Shown piece by piece: positions 43,261-55,688 of a DNA stretch of 64,000 bases. Numbering within the stretch: the first letter of the stretch is position 1; every line of letters starts with the position of its first letter. The notes beneath the pieces are model-generated. The model was given only the letters and a program-made list of their open reading frames with translations. It had not been told where the DNA came from and ran no database searches. This DNA comes from Hemerocallis citrina (Eukaryota > Streptophyta > Magnoliopsida > Asparagales > Asphodelaceae). The stretch lies in the NCBI GenBank assembly GCA_017893485.1, contig CM030366.1:105683796-105747795 (forward strand). The letters are read 5' to 3'. Made by a program: the position numbers and the translations under genes.

Positions 43261-43630
43261 TAAACAAGTGTTAGTTTTCTTGATTATTGGTTGATTTTGG
43301 TTGTCATTTGGATATTAGGGGAGATATTTTGGTGGAGGAAAGGAGGATGGAGGAGCCAACGACTTCATCCCCTCTCCAAATCAGCACTTAGTGGAGGATC
43401 CGAGGAAAAATGGAGGAGGGGTCAGGTTGGGAGCGGGTTAGGGTGGGGAGTGGTCAGTTCGAATTTGGAAGAGAAAGGGAGAAGGAGGAGGATGGAAGAG
43501 GGAGGAGGGGTTCGGGTGGGGAAGGGGGGGTTCGTATCTGGAGGAGGAGGGGTTCGGTTCAGGTCGCATCGGATCTGGATGAGGGAGGAAGAAGGAGGAG
43601 GGGGTGGACCGAGGAGGGAGGATGGTGGAG

Positions 43631-44093
43631 ATCTAAGGCCCATCAGTGTGTTGAATAGTTTCATTTAAGATCATAACTAAGGTGTTACCGGGTAGATTAG
43701 GCCCTCATCTAGATTCGATTATCAGTAAATCACAAAGGGGTTCATTAAGGGGAGAGATATCATGGTTCGTATTGCCACGACCTTAGAGGTCATTTTTAGA
43801 GGAGCAAACGATAAGGTAGATGAATTTCTCTTGAAACTTGACTTTGAAAAGGCTAATGATATAGTTAAGTGGGGGAGTGAAATAGAAGCGCTAGATAGGA
43901 AGGTATTTGGCCAGAGATGGATCTCTTGGATCAAGTGTTATATCCATGGAGGGTCCTTTGTGGTTAATGATATCCAAAGTAGAGAAGTGGTTTGTCATAG
44001 GGGACTGAGACAAGGGGGTCCTTTATCCTCCTTTCTATTTATGATAGTGGTAGATGGCTTAGCAAAAATGGTGAAAAGGTCCATGAGATAGGT
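43631..44093 (+). pseudogene. L1 LINE reverse transcriptase, left part
   Basis: Starts LRPISVLNSFI, then IITKVLPGRLGPHLDSIIS. A frame change follows, then LDFEKANDIVKW and GLRQGGPLSSFLFMIVVDGL: RT motifs 0 to 4 of a plant L1. Several frame breaks are present. The Tekay-like element splits it at 44094; it resumes at 53802. The upstream half of the LINE (endonuclease) is missing, and the inverted-repeat element ends where the recognisable RT begins. Confidence 0.75.
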
Positions 44094-47029
44094 TGTAACA
44101 CCCCAAATTTTTAAATAATACTTTTAAGATTAATAAATGAATTAAAATGATTTTTTGGTGATTTAATAAATATTTTTCTGAAAATTTATCTTTTTACACA
44201 TGCAAAACACATGCAAATATTTTCATGGGAAGTTCAAATTCAAAAATTATTTTGGAAAAACCCATTATTTATTATTAAATAGTATTAGTGAATTTTCTGG
44301 ATTTTTTTGATAATTATTGGATCTATTTGCAAATATTACAAAAAGAAGGGTCTTTTTGCAAAATTGCCACTTAAAGGAGTAAAAGTGCAAATTTCGTTTT
44401 CTGGTTTTTCAAACAGTGCCGTCTGATTGTGGGCTGGTTGTTTTTGTTTTTAAAACTCAATTAAGTTGGTTTTATTCAATTTCCAAGTATAAGGATTTAT
44501 ATATGTAAAGGTATATTTTAAAAGCGGCATTTTGCAAATCTATTTAACACCCTAGACACCCTTATTCTGGCCTATATTAGGGTGGGGTGCAGCCGTCTCT
44601 TTGCTGCACAACACAAAGGGATTTTTTATTATTATTTCTTGGAGTTTTCAAGCGAGGATTCTTGGTTTTCTTGCGAAAGAGGACTTTTTCTTATTCTTTA
44701 TTTTTTTCGGTTGAGTCTTCAAAGAGGTGAGTGATTTGTGTTTATTTTCTTATTGTTCTAAGCATGTTATATGTGATGATTGATCTATTAGAAAGCATGT
44801 TAGATGATTATATGTAGATATGATAAATTCCTATGAGTAGATGAAATTAAAATTGAATCTTTTCATGAAACTATACAATTTATGACCAAAACCCTAATTT
44901 GATGACTTATGAATGTTAAAGAACCTAACAGAAATCATGAGTAGGTTGTTTTCCTCCATATACTTGCTTTTTTTGACTTGTTATGATGTTTCGTATGATG
45001 ATATTGCATAAAATGGATAAAAGGATTACTCTTCACTGTGTATGAAATGCATAAGCTCTGTTTGGGGTTCTTCGTGGAGTAAAACTTGATTAATGATCGT
45101 TATAACTGCTTATATGCATGGGTAAATTATTGTGAATGATTGTGAATGAGTTTAATGAATTACAAGAACGGCTATTGAATCTAAAAATCAAGTTTTGAAG
45201 TTTTGAGAAAGAGGTTTGGTTTTCGGGTCTGATAAATTATGACCAAAAATTGGTTTTGTGATTATGTCAAGTCTTCAATTGGATTTGAGTTGTTTTCACT
45301 TACTGAGATGAATTAGAATTCTATATGGCGTACTTACAATGGTTTCTTGATGATTTAGATGTACCACATACACATATATATGCCTACACTCCATTTCATT
45401 GTTTTTGAAGGAATTGAATTTTGTGAGTTTTATAGAGATTTGACTTAATCTTGATTATTTTAGCACCGAGATAGTTTTGAACATTGTATCCCCTATATAC
45501 AAAGTTATTTTTGACGCATAATTGATGCTCAACTACCCTATTCTGATATATGCACATATTCATGTCTTATTTTGAAGAAATTCAGTAGATTGTTATTTTA
45601 TTAATTCAAGGTGGTTTTGATTTGTTTTATGAACTCCTATATACTCTACAAGTCACGTTTGATGATCTCAGTTATGTACTTTTTACAGGTTTCGTTTTTA
45701 TAAAGTAAAACACTGTATTGATTGAAACATGTACAAACTCAAACTACAGTCTGTAGGTACGACAGTCGACCGGTTACTTTCGACAGTCGACCGTTACGAT
45801 CTTGGCTGTAGTGTTTTCTTGATGTTTTGGATTTTTATGCGGAACAGTCGACTGACCACTTTATACAGTCGACTGCCACCACTCTGAATAATGTTTTCTT
45901 GAAGTTTTGGATTTTTACGCGGGACAGTTGACCGATTACAGTATGCAGTCGACTGCCACTGCTCTGACTGATGTTTTCGCGAGTTTTCCTAATGTTCTTT
46001 TAAACGATTGATTCTTTAATATTTTTAGATTATTAAGCTACTGTTCTAAATATCATTTTTGCTACAGATTATAGTATTTTCGAGATGTTTCCTTAATATA
46101 AAAGAAGCATGAGTTGTAATGAAAGTTTTGTATTAATGGTTAAGTTGTGAGTCTCTAGAGGGTGTGTGGGACCCTAGTATACCGGAAGTTGAAAGTTTGT
46201 GGTTTGGCCTGTTAAGGCTTGTTGTTGATCAGTTGAGTTAAGTCCGGTAGGGTACACCAACTCAAGAAGATTTGTAAATTAGTTTAAATAATTTAAAAGA
46301 TAAGGACAGGTACTAGATGGTGATATGATGGAATGAGAAAATGGGTTATGGACCTCATTTTGGTTTGCGGTGTGAGATAATCACCGGAATTATCGAAGTG
46401 TGAGTGAAATAGTCTCCGGAATTACCTGCAGTGTGGGATTGATCTTCGAAATTATCGGGGTCGAGGTGACGCTCATGGGGTATTCGTGTGATGAGGCATC
46501 ATAGCTTGCGGTGTGGGGTATTCTTAAAGATCAAGTGTCAGTGAAATAGTCTCCAAAATTATCTGTGGATAGAGATTGACCTCCGGAATTATCGGGGCAT
46601 GGGCTAATACTAACAGTTTATCTATATCTCGTAGTAGTTATCGTAGTAGGATTAGTTGCATAACGGGGGATTAAACCCTATCAAGTAGAGAACGTTAAGG
46701 GCTTGCACCAGACCTATGTAGAGTGGGATGCATAGAATCCGACAAGTATGCACTAGAGAGTCAGCATATAGTATTGATATTTTCTTGACTTAGTTTTATG
46801 CATGTTGTTCTCCTGTTTTTCTACACTTGACACTTAGTCTAATTTCACTTGATGTTTTCATGTTTTACTTATTATTATTTCTTACTTCTTTTATTTCGTG
46901 CTGTTGATACATGTTGTTTATGATTCAATGTCTTATGTTTTATTTATGTTGCATTTATTTTTATGTCACTTACACCGTTATGACATGAGATAAATCTACC
47001 AATGTATTAGTTTGTGGGTTAGGGTTATC
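44094..47029 (+). repeat. 5' LTR, 3'-deleted
   Basis: Colinear with 50652-53545 apart from small indels. One of these is a 21-bp loss in the 3' copy that removes one CAGTCGAC palindrome unit near 52309. The U5 end present at 53546-53801 has no counterpart here. Confidence 0.85.
45763..45955. repeat. CAGTCGACTG palindrome cluster C
   Basis: Three pairs: 45763/45784, 45845/45866 and 45925/45946, each exactly 21 bp apart. The last two pairs lie in an 80-bp tandem unit (gttttcttgatgttttgg start). Confidence 0.92.
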
Positions 47030-47156
47030 AATTTTATCGAGGATGTGATTCAGGGTATGTAAGAATTTTGAATTTTTATTTTTTTCCAATGTATTAAGTA
47101 AAACTTTGTTTGAAAATAAATTGGAGATTTGAGTATCATTCTTCATATAACAGAAT

Positions 47157-50100
47157 TTGTTTTTGGTTAATAGAATAAAAGCAAAAGTTTTATTTGATAC
47201 TGGTTCTTTGCAAACATTTGTGTCGCCCAATTTTGCAAAAGTCTTAGGTGTGGAACCTAAGTTGTTTCCAGGTAGAGTCTTGTCGGTGGCAATGCCGTCA
47301 GAAGAAGAATTGGTTGCTGATCGATATTACGAGGGCTGTGATATCGAGATTGGTTGGAGAATATTTGGCATTGATCTCATTGAGCTACAAGTTCTAGGTG
47401 TGGATGTGATTGTGGGCATTGATTGGATGGCAATTTATGAGGCCACGATTGAATGCAAGAAGAAAAAGGTGTTGGTGAAGGCACCAGGTGGTCCCGCAGT
47501 GACTTTTTAGGGGAAGATGAAGGACCCACAAGTGGCTGCAGTGTTATCTAAGTTGATGATTCCAGATAAAGTCAGAGGCATTCCAGTTGTTAGGGATTTT
47601 CCTATAGGGTTCCTGGAAGATTTTCCAGGTTTGCCGCTGCAATGAGATGTGGAGTTTTGTATTAATGTTCAACCGGGGAGTGCTCCGATTTCTAAGGCTC
47701 TGTACAGGATTGCACCTATAAAGCAGGATGAAGTTAAGAAACAAATTGAGAAATTGCTGAGTAAGGGTTTTATCAGGTCGAGTTCTTCACCGTGGGGTGC
47801 TCCAATGTTTTTGGTCAAGAAGAAGGATGGGTCAATGAGGATGTGCATTGACTATCGGGAGTTGAATAGGGTGACTATTCAGAATAAGTATCTGCTTCCA
47901 TGGATTCATGATCTGTTCGATAGGCTTCGGGGAGCAGCTGTGTTTTTGAAGATTGATTTGAGATCAGGGTATCATCAGGTTCGAGTCAAAGAGGAAGATG
48001 TGAGTAAAATAACTTTCAGGACTCATCATGGACTCTATGAGTTTTTGGTAATGCCATTCAGATTGACGAACGTGCCGACAGTATTCATGGATATGATGAA
48101 TCGGATATTGCGGCCATTCATTGATTCATTCATGGTAGTTTTCATTGATGATATTTTGGTGTATTCAAAATCGGAGGAAGAGCATTCTATGCACTTGACA
48201 AAGGTTTTACAGAAGTTACATGAGCATAACTTGTATGCCAAGCTGTCGAAGTGTGAGTTTTGGAAGTTTGAGGTAACTTTTCATGGTCATATCCTTTCTA
48301 AGGAGGGAGTGACCACTGATCCTCAGAAGGTTGAAGCAGTAAGGGATTGGCCCAGGCCACCATTAGTAAAGGAAGTTAGGAGTTTCTTAGGTTTGGTTGG
48401 ATACTATAGGAGATTCATTCAGGGCTATGCACAAATTGCAATCCTTTGACAGGGTTGACTCGGAAGAATGTGGCATTCACATGGACTGATAAGTGTGAGG
48501 TGAGTTTCCTTGAGCTAAAGGAGAGGTTGACAACCACACCTATCATAGCTTTGCCACAAGGTGGGAAGGATTATGATATCTTCAGTGATGCATCTTTCAG
48601 AGGTTTGGGGTGTGTCTTGATATAGGAAGGCAAGGTTATTGCCTATGGTTCCAGGCAGTTGCGTCCGCATGAGAAGAATTATCTGACGCATGATCTGGAG
48701 TTAGCAACTATTATCTTTGCCTTGAAGTAGTGGAAGCATTATGTATATGGTGAGAAGGTCAACTTGTATACCAACCACAAGATCCTGAAGTACATTTATC
48801 AGCAGAAGGATCTAAATCTTCGACAGAGAAGGTGGTTGGAAGTGTTGGAAGACATTCATCCTGAGATCAAGTATCACCAGGGCAAGGCGAATGTGGTGGC
48901 CGATGAGCTTAGTCGGAAGAGAAGTTTGGCGAGCTTGATCACTACTCAGAGTGAGTTGGCAGCAGAGATTGATCGGGCAGGTATTGAGGTGGTACTGCAG
49001 GGTTTGGGAGCGTCTTTGGCTCAGTTGAGGTTGTAACCTTCTTTGAGAGAGCAGATTGTGGAAGGTCAGAAATCAGATGCAGAGGTTCAGAAGATGTTGC
49101 AGTAGTTTTCCGATGGCAAGTTGTCAGAGTTCCGTGTCCAAGATGGAGTTCTATGGATGGGTGAGAGGTTGTGTGTTCTGGAGAATGCAGATTTGAGGGA
49201 GAGTATCTTGCAGAAGGCACACAGTACTTTGTTGTCAGTACATCCTGGAGGCACAAAAATGTACAAGGACATCAAACAGCACTTTGGTGGTCCGGTATGA
49301 AGAGGCATGTGGCAGATTTTGTGGCAAGGTGTCTAACTTGTCAGCAGATTAAAGCAGAAAATCAGAGACCGAGAGGTTTTTTGCAGCCTTTTCCCATTCC
49401 AGAATGGAAGTGGGAGAATATCAGCATGGATTTCATTACAGTTTTGCCAAGGAGTGCAAAGGGCAATGACTTGATTTGGATTATTGTTGACCGTTTGACC
49501 AAGTCAGCTTACTTTCTGTCTATGAAGATTACTTGGTCGTTAGAGAAATTGGCAGAGCTGTCATTAATGAGATTGTGAGACTTCATGGAGTTTCTGTGTT
49601 GATTGTGTCCAACAGGGATGCGAGGTTCACTTCGAGGTTTTGGAAGAGTCTGCAAGCAACTTTGGGTACCAGAACTGATTTCAGTACCGCTTTTCATCTG
49701 CAAACTGATGGTCAGACTGAAAGGGTGAATCGGGTATTGGATGATATGTTGAGGGCTTGTGTTATGGATTTCGGTGGTAGTTGGGAGAGGTACTTGGCAT
49801 TGGTTGAGTTTGCTTATACCAACAGTTACCATGCAAGTATCAGGATGGCTCTGTATGAAGCTCTGTACAGGAGGAAGTGCAGAATGCCTATTTGTTGGTA
49901 TGAGGTTGGAGAGAGGCAGATGTTTGGGCCCGAGATTGTGCAGCAAACATCAGAAAAGATTGAATTGATTTGCAAGAGGTTGGTCGAGGCTCAGAGTCGG
50001 CAGAAGAGTTATGCAGACACTCGGAGAAGGGACTTGGAGTTTGAGGTCGGGGATGCAGTTTTCCTCAAGGTGTCTCCGACCAAAGGAGTGATCAGGTTTG

Positions 50101-50464
50101 GTAAGGCAGGCAAGTTGGCGCTAAGGTATATTGGGCCATACAAAATTTTGGGACGATTGGTAAGACAACATATAGATTGGAACTTTCGGAGGAGTTAGCA
50201 CAGGTGCATGATGTGTTCCATGTGTCATTGTTAAGGAAGTACGTGTCGGATCAGAGTCATCAGCTGGTGGAAGTGCCTGAAGGTCTACAGGTGAACTTGA
50301 GCTACAAGAAGCATCATGTGGAGATTGTTGATCGTAGGGAGAATGTTTGGAGGAGCAAGGTGATACCTATGGTCAAGGTGTTGTGGAGGAACCAGCAGTT
50401 CGAGGAGGCTACTTGGGAGTCGGAGGATCGCATGCAAAAGGATTTTCCTGAGCTTTTTGTGTGA
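47157..50464 (+). pseudogene. Tekay-like pol (PR-RT-RH-INT-chromodomain), decayed
   Basis: Protease piece FDTGSLQTFVSP and VGIDWM (47157-47510). [20 protein letters not shown] and FIDDILVYS (47649-48449, frame ends 48449). RNase H DYDIFSDAS, then TNHKILKYI and HQGKANVVADELSRK. Integrase CLTCQQIKAENQ, MDFITVLP, VSNRDARF, QTDGQTERVN. The tail QVHDVFHVSLLRKY, then VLWRNQQFEEATWE is the chromodomain-like end. Stops at 48627, 48728 and 49034 sit where Gln is expected (CAG or CAA to TAG or TAA). Frame changes occur near 48448, 49290, 49560 and 50170. PFRLTN replaces the usual PFGLTN. Confidence 0.88.
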
Positions 50465-50637
50465 TTGTATTCTTTTGCATGATTGTACTCTTTGAGTTAA
50501 GATGTATTTCTTTTATCAAGTTATATTCTCTTGTGTACTTGTATTTCTCAAACTATGTTTCCATTTATGAGATTTCGATTCCTTTTGCTTATTTTGCTTG
50601 GACCCTATTAGTAGTAGATCTGAGGACAGAACTATTC

Positions 50638-50651
50638 TAAGGAGGGAGTGA
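50638..50651 (+). promoter_or_regulatory. Polypurine tract
   Basis: Purine-rich AAGGAGGGAGTGA just before the 3' LTR. Confidence 0.7.
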
Positions 50652-53600
50652 TGTAATACCCCAGATTTTTAAATAATACTTTTAGCATTAATAAATGAAT
50701 TAAAATAATTTTTTGGTGATTTAATAAATATTTTTCTGAAAATTTATCTTTTTAGACGTGCAAAACTCGTACAATTTTTTTTATGGGAAGTTCAAAGTCC
50801 AAAATTATTTTAGGAAAACCCATTATTTATTATTAAATAAAATCCGTGAAGTTTTTGGATTTTTCTGATAATTATTCGACCTATTTACAAATATTACAAA
50901 AAGAAGGGTCTTTTTGTAAAATTGCCACTTAAAGGGGTAAAAGTGCAAATTTTGTTTTCTGGTTTTTCAAACAGTGCCGTCTGATTGTGGGCTGGTTGTT
51001 TTTGTTTTTAAAACTCAATTAATTTGGTTTTATTCAATTTCCAAGTATAAGGATTTATATATGTAAAGGTATATTTTAAAAACAACATTTAATTTGCAAA
51101 TCTATTTAAAACCCTAGACACCCTTATTCTGGCCTATATTAGGGTGGGGTGCAGCCGTCTCTTAAGAAATTTCTTATTATTATTTCTTGGAGTTTTCAAG
51201 CGAGGATTCTTGTTTTTCTTGCGAAAGAGAACTTTTTCTTATTCTTTATTTTCTTCGGTTGAGTCTTCAAAGAGGTGAGTGACTTGTGTTTGTTTTCTTA
51301 TTGTTTTAAGCATGTTATATGTGATGATTGATCTATTAGAAAGCATGTTAGATGATTATATGTAGATATGATAAATTCCTATGAGTAGATGAAATAAAAA
51401 TTGAATTTTTTTCATGAAACTATACAATTGATGACCAAAACCCTAATTTGATGACTTATGATTGTTAAAGAACCTAACAGAAATCATGAGGAGGTTGTTT
51501 TCCTCCATATACTTGCTTTTTTGACTTGTTATGATGTTTCGTATGATGATATTACATAAAATGGATAAAAGGATTACTCTTCACTGTGTATGAAATGCAT
51601 AACCTCTGTTTGGGGTTCTTCATGGAGTAAAACTTGATTAATGATCGTTATAACTGCTTATATGCATGGGTAAATTATTATGAATGATTGTGAATGAGTT
51701 TAATGAATTAGAAGAACGGCTATTGAATCTAAAATCCAAGTTTTGAAGTTTTGAGAAAGAGGTTTGGTTTTTGGGTCTGATAAATTATGACCAAAAATTG
51801 GTTTTGTGATTATGTGAAGTCTTCCATTGGATTTAAGTTGTTTTCAATTACTGAGATGAATTTAAATTCTATATGGCGTACTTACAACGGTTTCTTGATG
51901 ATTTAGATATACCACATACACATATACGCCTACACTCCATTTCATTGTTTTTGAAGGAATTGAATTTTGTGAGTTTTATAGAGATTTGACTTAATCTTGA
52001 TTATTTTAGCACTGGGATAGTTTTGAACAATATATCCCCTATTTACAAAGTTATTTTTGACGCATAATTGATGCTCAACTACCCTATTCTGATATATACA
52101 CCTATTCATGTCTTATTTTGAAGAAATTTAGTAGATTGCTATTTTATTAATTCGAGGTGGTTTTGATTTGTTTTATGAACTCCTATATACTGTACAAGTC
52201 ACGTTTGATGATCTCAGGAATTTACTTTTTACATATTTCGTTTTTATACAGTTAAACACCGTATCGGTTGAAACATGCACAAACTCAAACTACAATCTGC
52301 AGATACGACAGTCGATCGTCGCGATCCTGGATGCAATGTTTTCTTGATGTTTTGGATTTTCATGCGGGACAGTCGACTGATCACTTTATACAGTTTACTG
52401 CCACCACTCTGAATAATGTTTTCTTGAAGTTTTGGATTTTTACGCAGGACAATCGACCGACTACAGTATGCAGTCGACTGCCACTGCTCTGACTGATGTT
52501 TTCGCGAGTTTTCCTGATGTTCTTTTAAATGATTGATTCTTTCATATTTTTGGATTAATAACCTACTGGTCTAAATATCATTTTTGCTACAGATTATAGT
52601 ATTTTCGAGACGTTTCCTTAATATAAAAGAAGTATGAGTTGTAATGAAAGTTTTGTATTAATGGTTAAGTTATGAGTCTCTAGAGGATGTGTCGGACCCT
52701 AGTATACCGGCGGTTGAAAGTTTGTGGTTTGGCCTGTTAAGGCTTGTTGTTGAGCAGTTAAGTTAAGTCCGGTAGGATACACCAACTCTAGGAGATTCGT
52801 AAATTAATTTAAATAATTAAAAAAATAAGGATATGCACTAGATGATATGATGAAATGAGAACATGGGTTATAGCCCTTAGTATGGCTTGCGGTGTGAGAT
52901 AATCTCCAGAATTATCGAGGTGTGAGTGAAATAATTTTCGGAATTACCTGCAGTGTGGGATTGATCTCCGAAATTATCAGGGTCGAGGCGACGCTCATTG
53001 GGTATTCGTGTGATGAGGCACCATAGCTTGCGGTATGGGGTATTCTCGAAGATTCCCAAGTGTGAGTGAAATAGTCTCTGGAATTATCTGTAGATAGAGA
53101 TTGACCTCCGGAATTATCGGGGCGTGGGCTAATACTCACAGTTTATCTATATCTCGTAGTAGTCATCGTAGTAGGATTAGTTGCATAACGGGGGATTAAA
53201 CCCTATCAAGTGGAGAACGTTAAGGGCTTACACCGGACCTATGTAGAGTGGGATGCATAGAATCCGACAAGTATGCATTAGAGAGTCAGCATATAGTATT
53301 GATGTTTTCTTGACTTGGTTTTCTGCAAGTTATTTTTCTGTTTCTCTACACTTGATACTTAGTCTAGTTTCACTTGATGTTTTCATGTTTTACTTATTGT
53401 TATTTCTTACTTCTTTTATTTCGTGTTGTTGATACATGTTGTTTATGATTCCATGTCTTATGTTTTATTTGTGTTGCATTTATTTTTATGTCATTCATAT
53501 CGTTATGGCTGACCCCTGTAGTTTGGGGGTTAGGGTTATCTCTAGCCTCATATTTTATAGGTAGGTGCATGAGATAGAATTGATGTTATGGCTTATGTAA

Positions 53601-53801
53601 ATTGTAAAAGAATGTGTTGTAAAAGAAAGATTGTAATTCAAGGTGTTTGTTTTTCTGCTGTGTTTTGTAATGAACTAACGTAATAAAAGTTGAAAAATAT
53701 TATCTGTATTTTTGGCTATATTTACTATTATAATTGAAGTTGATGCTGGGAATTGTGTCACGTATTTATAAGATATCATATTGGAAATTCAGGGCGCTAC
53801 A
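50652..53801 (+). repeat. 3' LTR, 3.15 kb
   Basis: TGTAATACCCC to GCGCTACA. It has an aataaaagttg polyadenylation-like stretch near 53681. It is followed by the target duplicate TAGGC and the resumed LINE. Confidence 0.88.
52309..52480. repeat. CAGTCGACTG palindrome cluster D
   Basis: The 3' LTR counterpart of cluster C: 52309 (single), 52370/52391 and 52450/52471, both pairs 21 bp apart. Some members have decayed (CAGTTTACTG, CAATCGACCG). Confidence 0.9.
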
Positions 53802-55625
53802 TAGGCACTGCTGGAAGTCATTCAAATTAGATGTATTGACGAACTCGTAACAATCCTACAATTTGTGGATGGTACACTGATGTTTAGATTGGGAACATTC
53901 AAGGAAGTTATCACCCTAAAGGTTCTATTCAAGTGTTCTGAGGCTTGGTCATGCATGTAGGTTAACTTCCACAAGAGCAGTGATTATTAGTCTTGCTTAA
54001 GGATGTGAAGTTGGGACCTTCCCCATGCCTAGGTACACCCATTGGACTAGGCCAACTGAAGAGAGAGGATGGGATGCCGCCTATAGAAAAGATTGAGAAT
54101 AGATTGGCAGGGTGGAAAAGAAGTTTCCTCTCTCTTTGAGGCATGATCATTCTAATCAATGCAGTTCTGAGTAGCCTACCGACATACCTGATGTCTGCTT
54201 ATGAACTCCCAAACTGGGTTGTTAAGAAGATTGATAGTTTGCGTACAACTTCTTGTGGAAAGGGAATATGGAGCCTAATAGAGTTTTTCACCTAGTTAAA
54301 GGGGAATAGAATATGAAAAATGAAAGAATTCACTGGGTTGGGTATCACTAATCTCCAAGACATGAATAGAGCCCTTTTATGTAACTGGTGGTGGAAAATT
54401 GGGAAAATGATGGGAACGTGGTGGGGGCTAAATTCTTCAGCTTCTATAGTAAAAGAAAAAAGTTTAGGTTTGGGGGATTGGATTCCAATAAATAAGGTTT
54501 CCTATTTGTGGAAGGGTATTGCCAAGGTTAGAGAGACCTATCACGCTAACACTAGATCAACGAAATGAAACAGGAAAGAGACGAGATTCTAGAAGGATAA
54601 GTGGCTCCTTAACACGATAGTAGCGATGTCGTTCCCAAAACTCTTCAGGTGTTGAAAAACTAGGATGTTTTGGTGGTGGATGGGTAGAGGAATGGAAGAT
54701 TTGCAATCCAAACCACTGCCTCACTTACATTAATTCATGCTACAAAACCTGAAACATCTTCAGGAAGCAGACATCAACCTCACGGAGATTAGATATGATA
54801 GTGTTTGGGAGCTAGAGCCAAACATGATATTTTATGTTAGTTCTTTGTACAAGTGGCTAAACGATTGGGGGCTTCAGATGATGGAGTCGAAGGTGATCTA
54901 CAAGACTTTAGCTCTGCACAAGGAGAAGGCATTCATGTGGCAATTAATGAATGACACAATCTTAAACAAAACCAACCTGCATCCTAAAAACATACCCATT
55001 GATGTTGGATGAACAAGATGCTTTAGTGGAGAGGAAATACATGCCACTTAATCTTATAATGTCCTAGAGGCAAACAAGCATGGGAAGTGGATTGTCTTAG
55101 CTTTGGAATAGGTGAAAACCCTACCTTAGTTAAGGACTTGTGGGGTCTATGGAGGAGAAGATTTGTTAAAGGAAGATAGGCTTGTGTGGGATATCACAGT
55201 AGCTTCAACTTTGTGAAACCTATGACTTGACCGTAACAACTTCTGTTTTAGAAATATTTTCTGCTCGTTTCCAAACACGATGCATAAATTTTTTGCTTTT
55301 CTTAATGGATGGGCAGGCCAGGTAGGGGTGCAGAAAAGGGTGTAGCTCGACGGGAAAAAAAGATGATTTTGCTTCAGACATGCGAAGATGGACATGGCAG
55401 CTTCAGTGTTTCTTTCTTTATGATGTATTAGGATATTTTGTTGTTTTATTGCTTTGTTTTTTGTGATGTAGTCGATGATGTAGTAGAGTTGGTCTAGAAT
55501 CATTGTTATATGTACTGTTATTAATGTAGTTGGGTGGGAGGATTATATTTTGTATGGCTAGAGGACGTTATTTTGTATGGTTTCATTATTTCATCAGTAA
55601 TGGAAATAACGACTTGTTTGGCCAT
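53802..55625 (+). pseudogene. L1 LINE ORF2, right part
   Basis: Resumes the RT with LQFVDGTLMF (FADD box mutated to FVDG). Then VNFHKS, INAVLSSLPTYLMSAYELP-like sequence near 54160, GITNLQDMNRALLCNWWWKIG, SYLWKGIAKV, and DSVWELEPNMIFYVSSLYKW. The zf-RVT tail around 55020-55250 includes LDRNNFCF. Stops and frame changes are frequent. The 3' border is lost in the C run at 55631. Confidence 0.75.
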
Positions 55626-55629
55626 TTAT

Positions 55630-55630
<1 letters not shown>

Positions 55631-55663
<33 letters not shown>

Positions 55664-55672
55664 CCAAATTTT
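55631..55672. repeat. C42 homopolymer
   Basis: 42 consecutive C, then GCC, T and A runs. It lies at the junction of the L1 relic and the copia LTR. The length may be a sequencing or assembly effect. Confidence 0.95.
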
Positions 55673-55688
55673 TTTTTAAAAAAAGAGG

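Larger units (their letters stand above)
35035..43630. mobile_element. Long inverted-repeat (foldback-type) element with nested insertions
   Basis: Arms: left 35035-35187 plus 40611-41635, right 41778-43630 without the solo LTR. Matching blocks in inverted order: gtcgttggctcc with ccctcctcc-rich sequence; ctaatatccaaatg with ataatcaagaaaactaa (40801-40846 against 43266-43312 reversed); tandem arrays of about 165-bp units; and an inner block with attttgttgtattatt (41610 against 41780 reversed). The loop holds a LINE end. Arms of about 1.1 kb meet almost at the centre, so a transcript or single strand could form a long hairpin. A chromovirus and a solo copia LTR are nested in it. No transposase and no clear target duplication were found. 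Confidence 0.7.
44094..53801 (+). mobile_element. Tekay/Del-like chromovirus, internally deleted
   Basis: LTRs start TGTAACACCCC (44094) and TGTAATACCCC (50652). The 3' LTR ends GCGCTACA at 53801. The flanks TAGGT and TAGGC agree at four of five. The LTR is about 3.15 kb, a length typical of Tekay/Del. The 5' LTR loses homology at about 47029. Its last roughly 280 bp, the primer site, gag and most of the protease leader are deleted. Pol is damaged throughout. The insertion lies inside an L1 RT frame. Confidence 0.88.

Noticed and set aside
43291..43668. Gly/Arg-rich frames on + and Pro-rich frame on - over 43291-43668
   Set aside because: Low-complexity purine-rich arm of the inverted-repeat element. 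The matching arm on the other side has the same composition; the last residues are LINE sequence read through.
46970..47230. Minus-strand 86-residue frame in the Tekay-like element
   Set aside because: It is antisense to the deleted 5' LTR border and the protease start, and has no domain.
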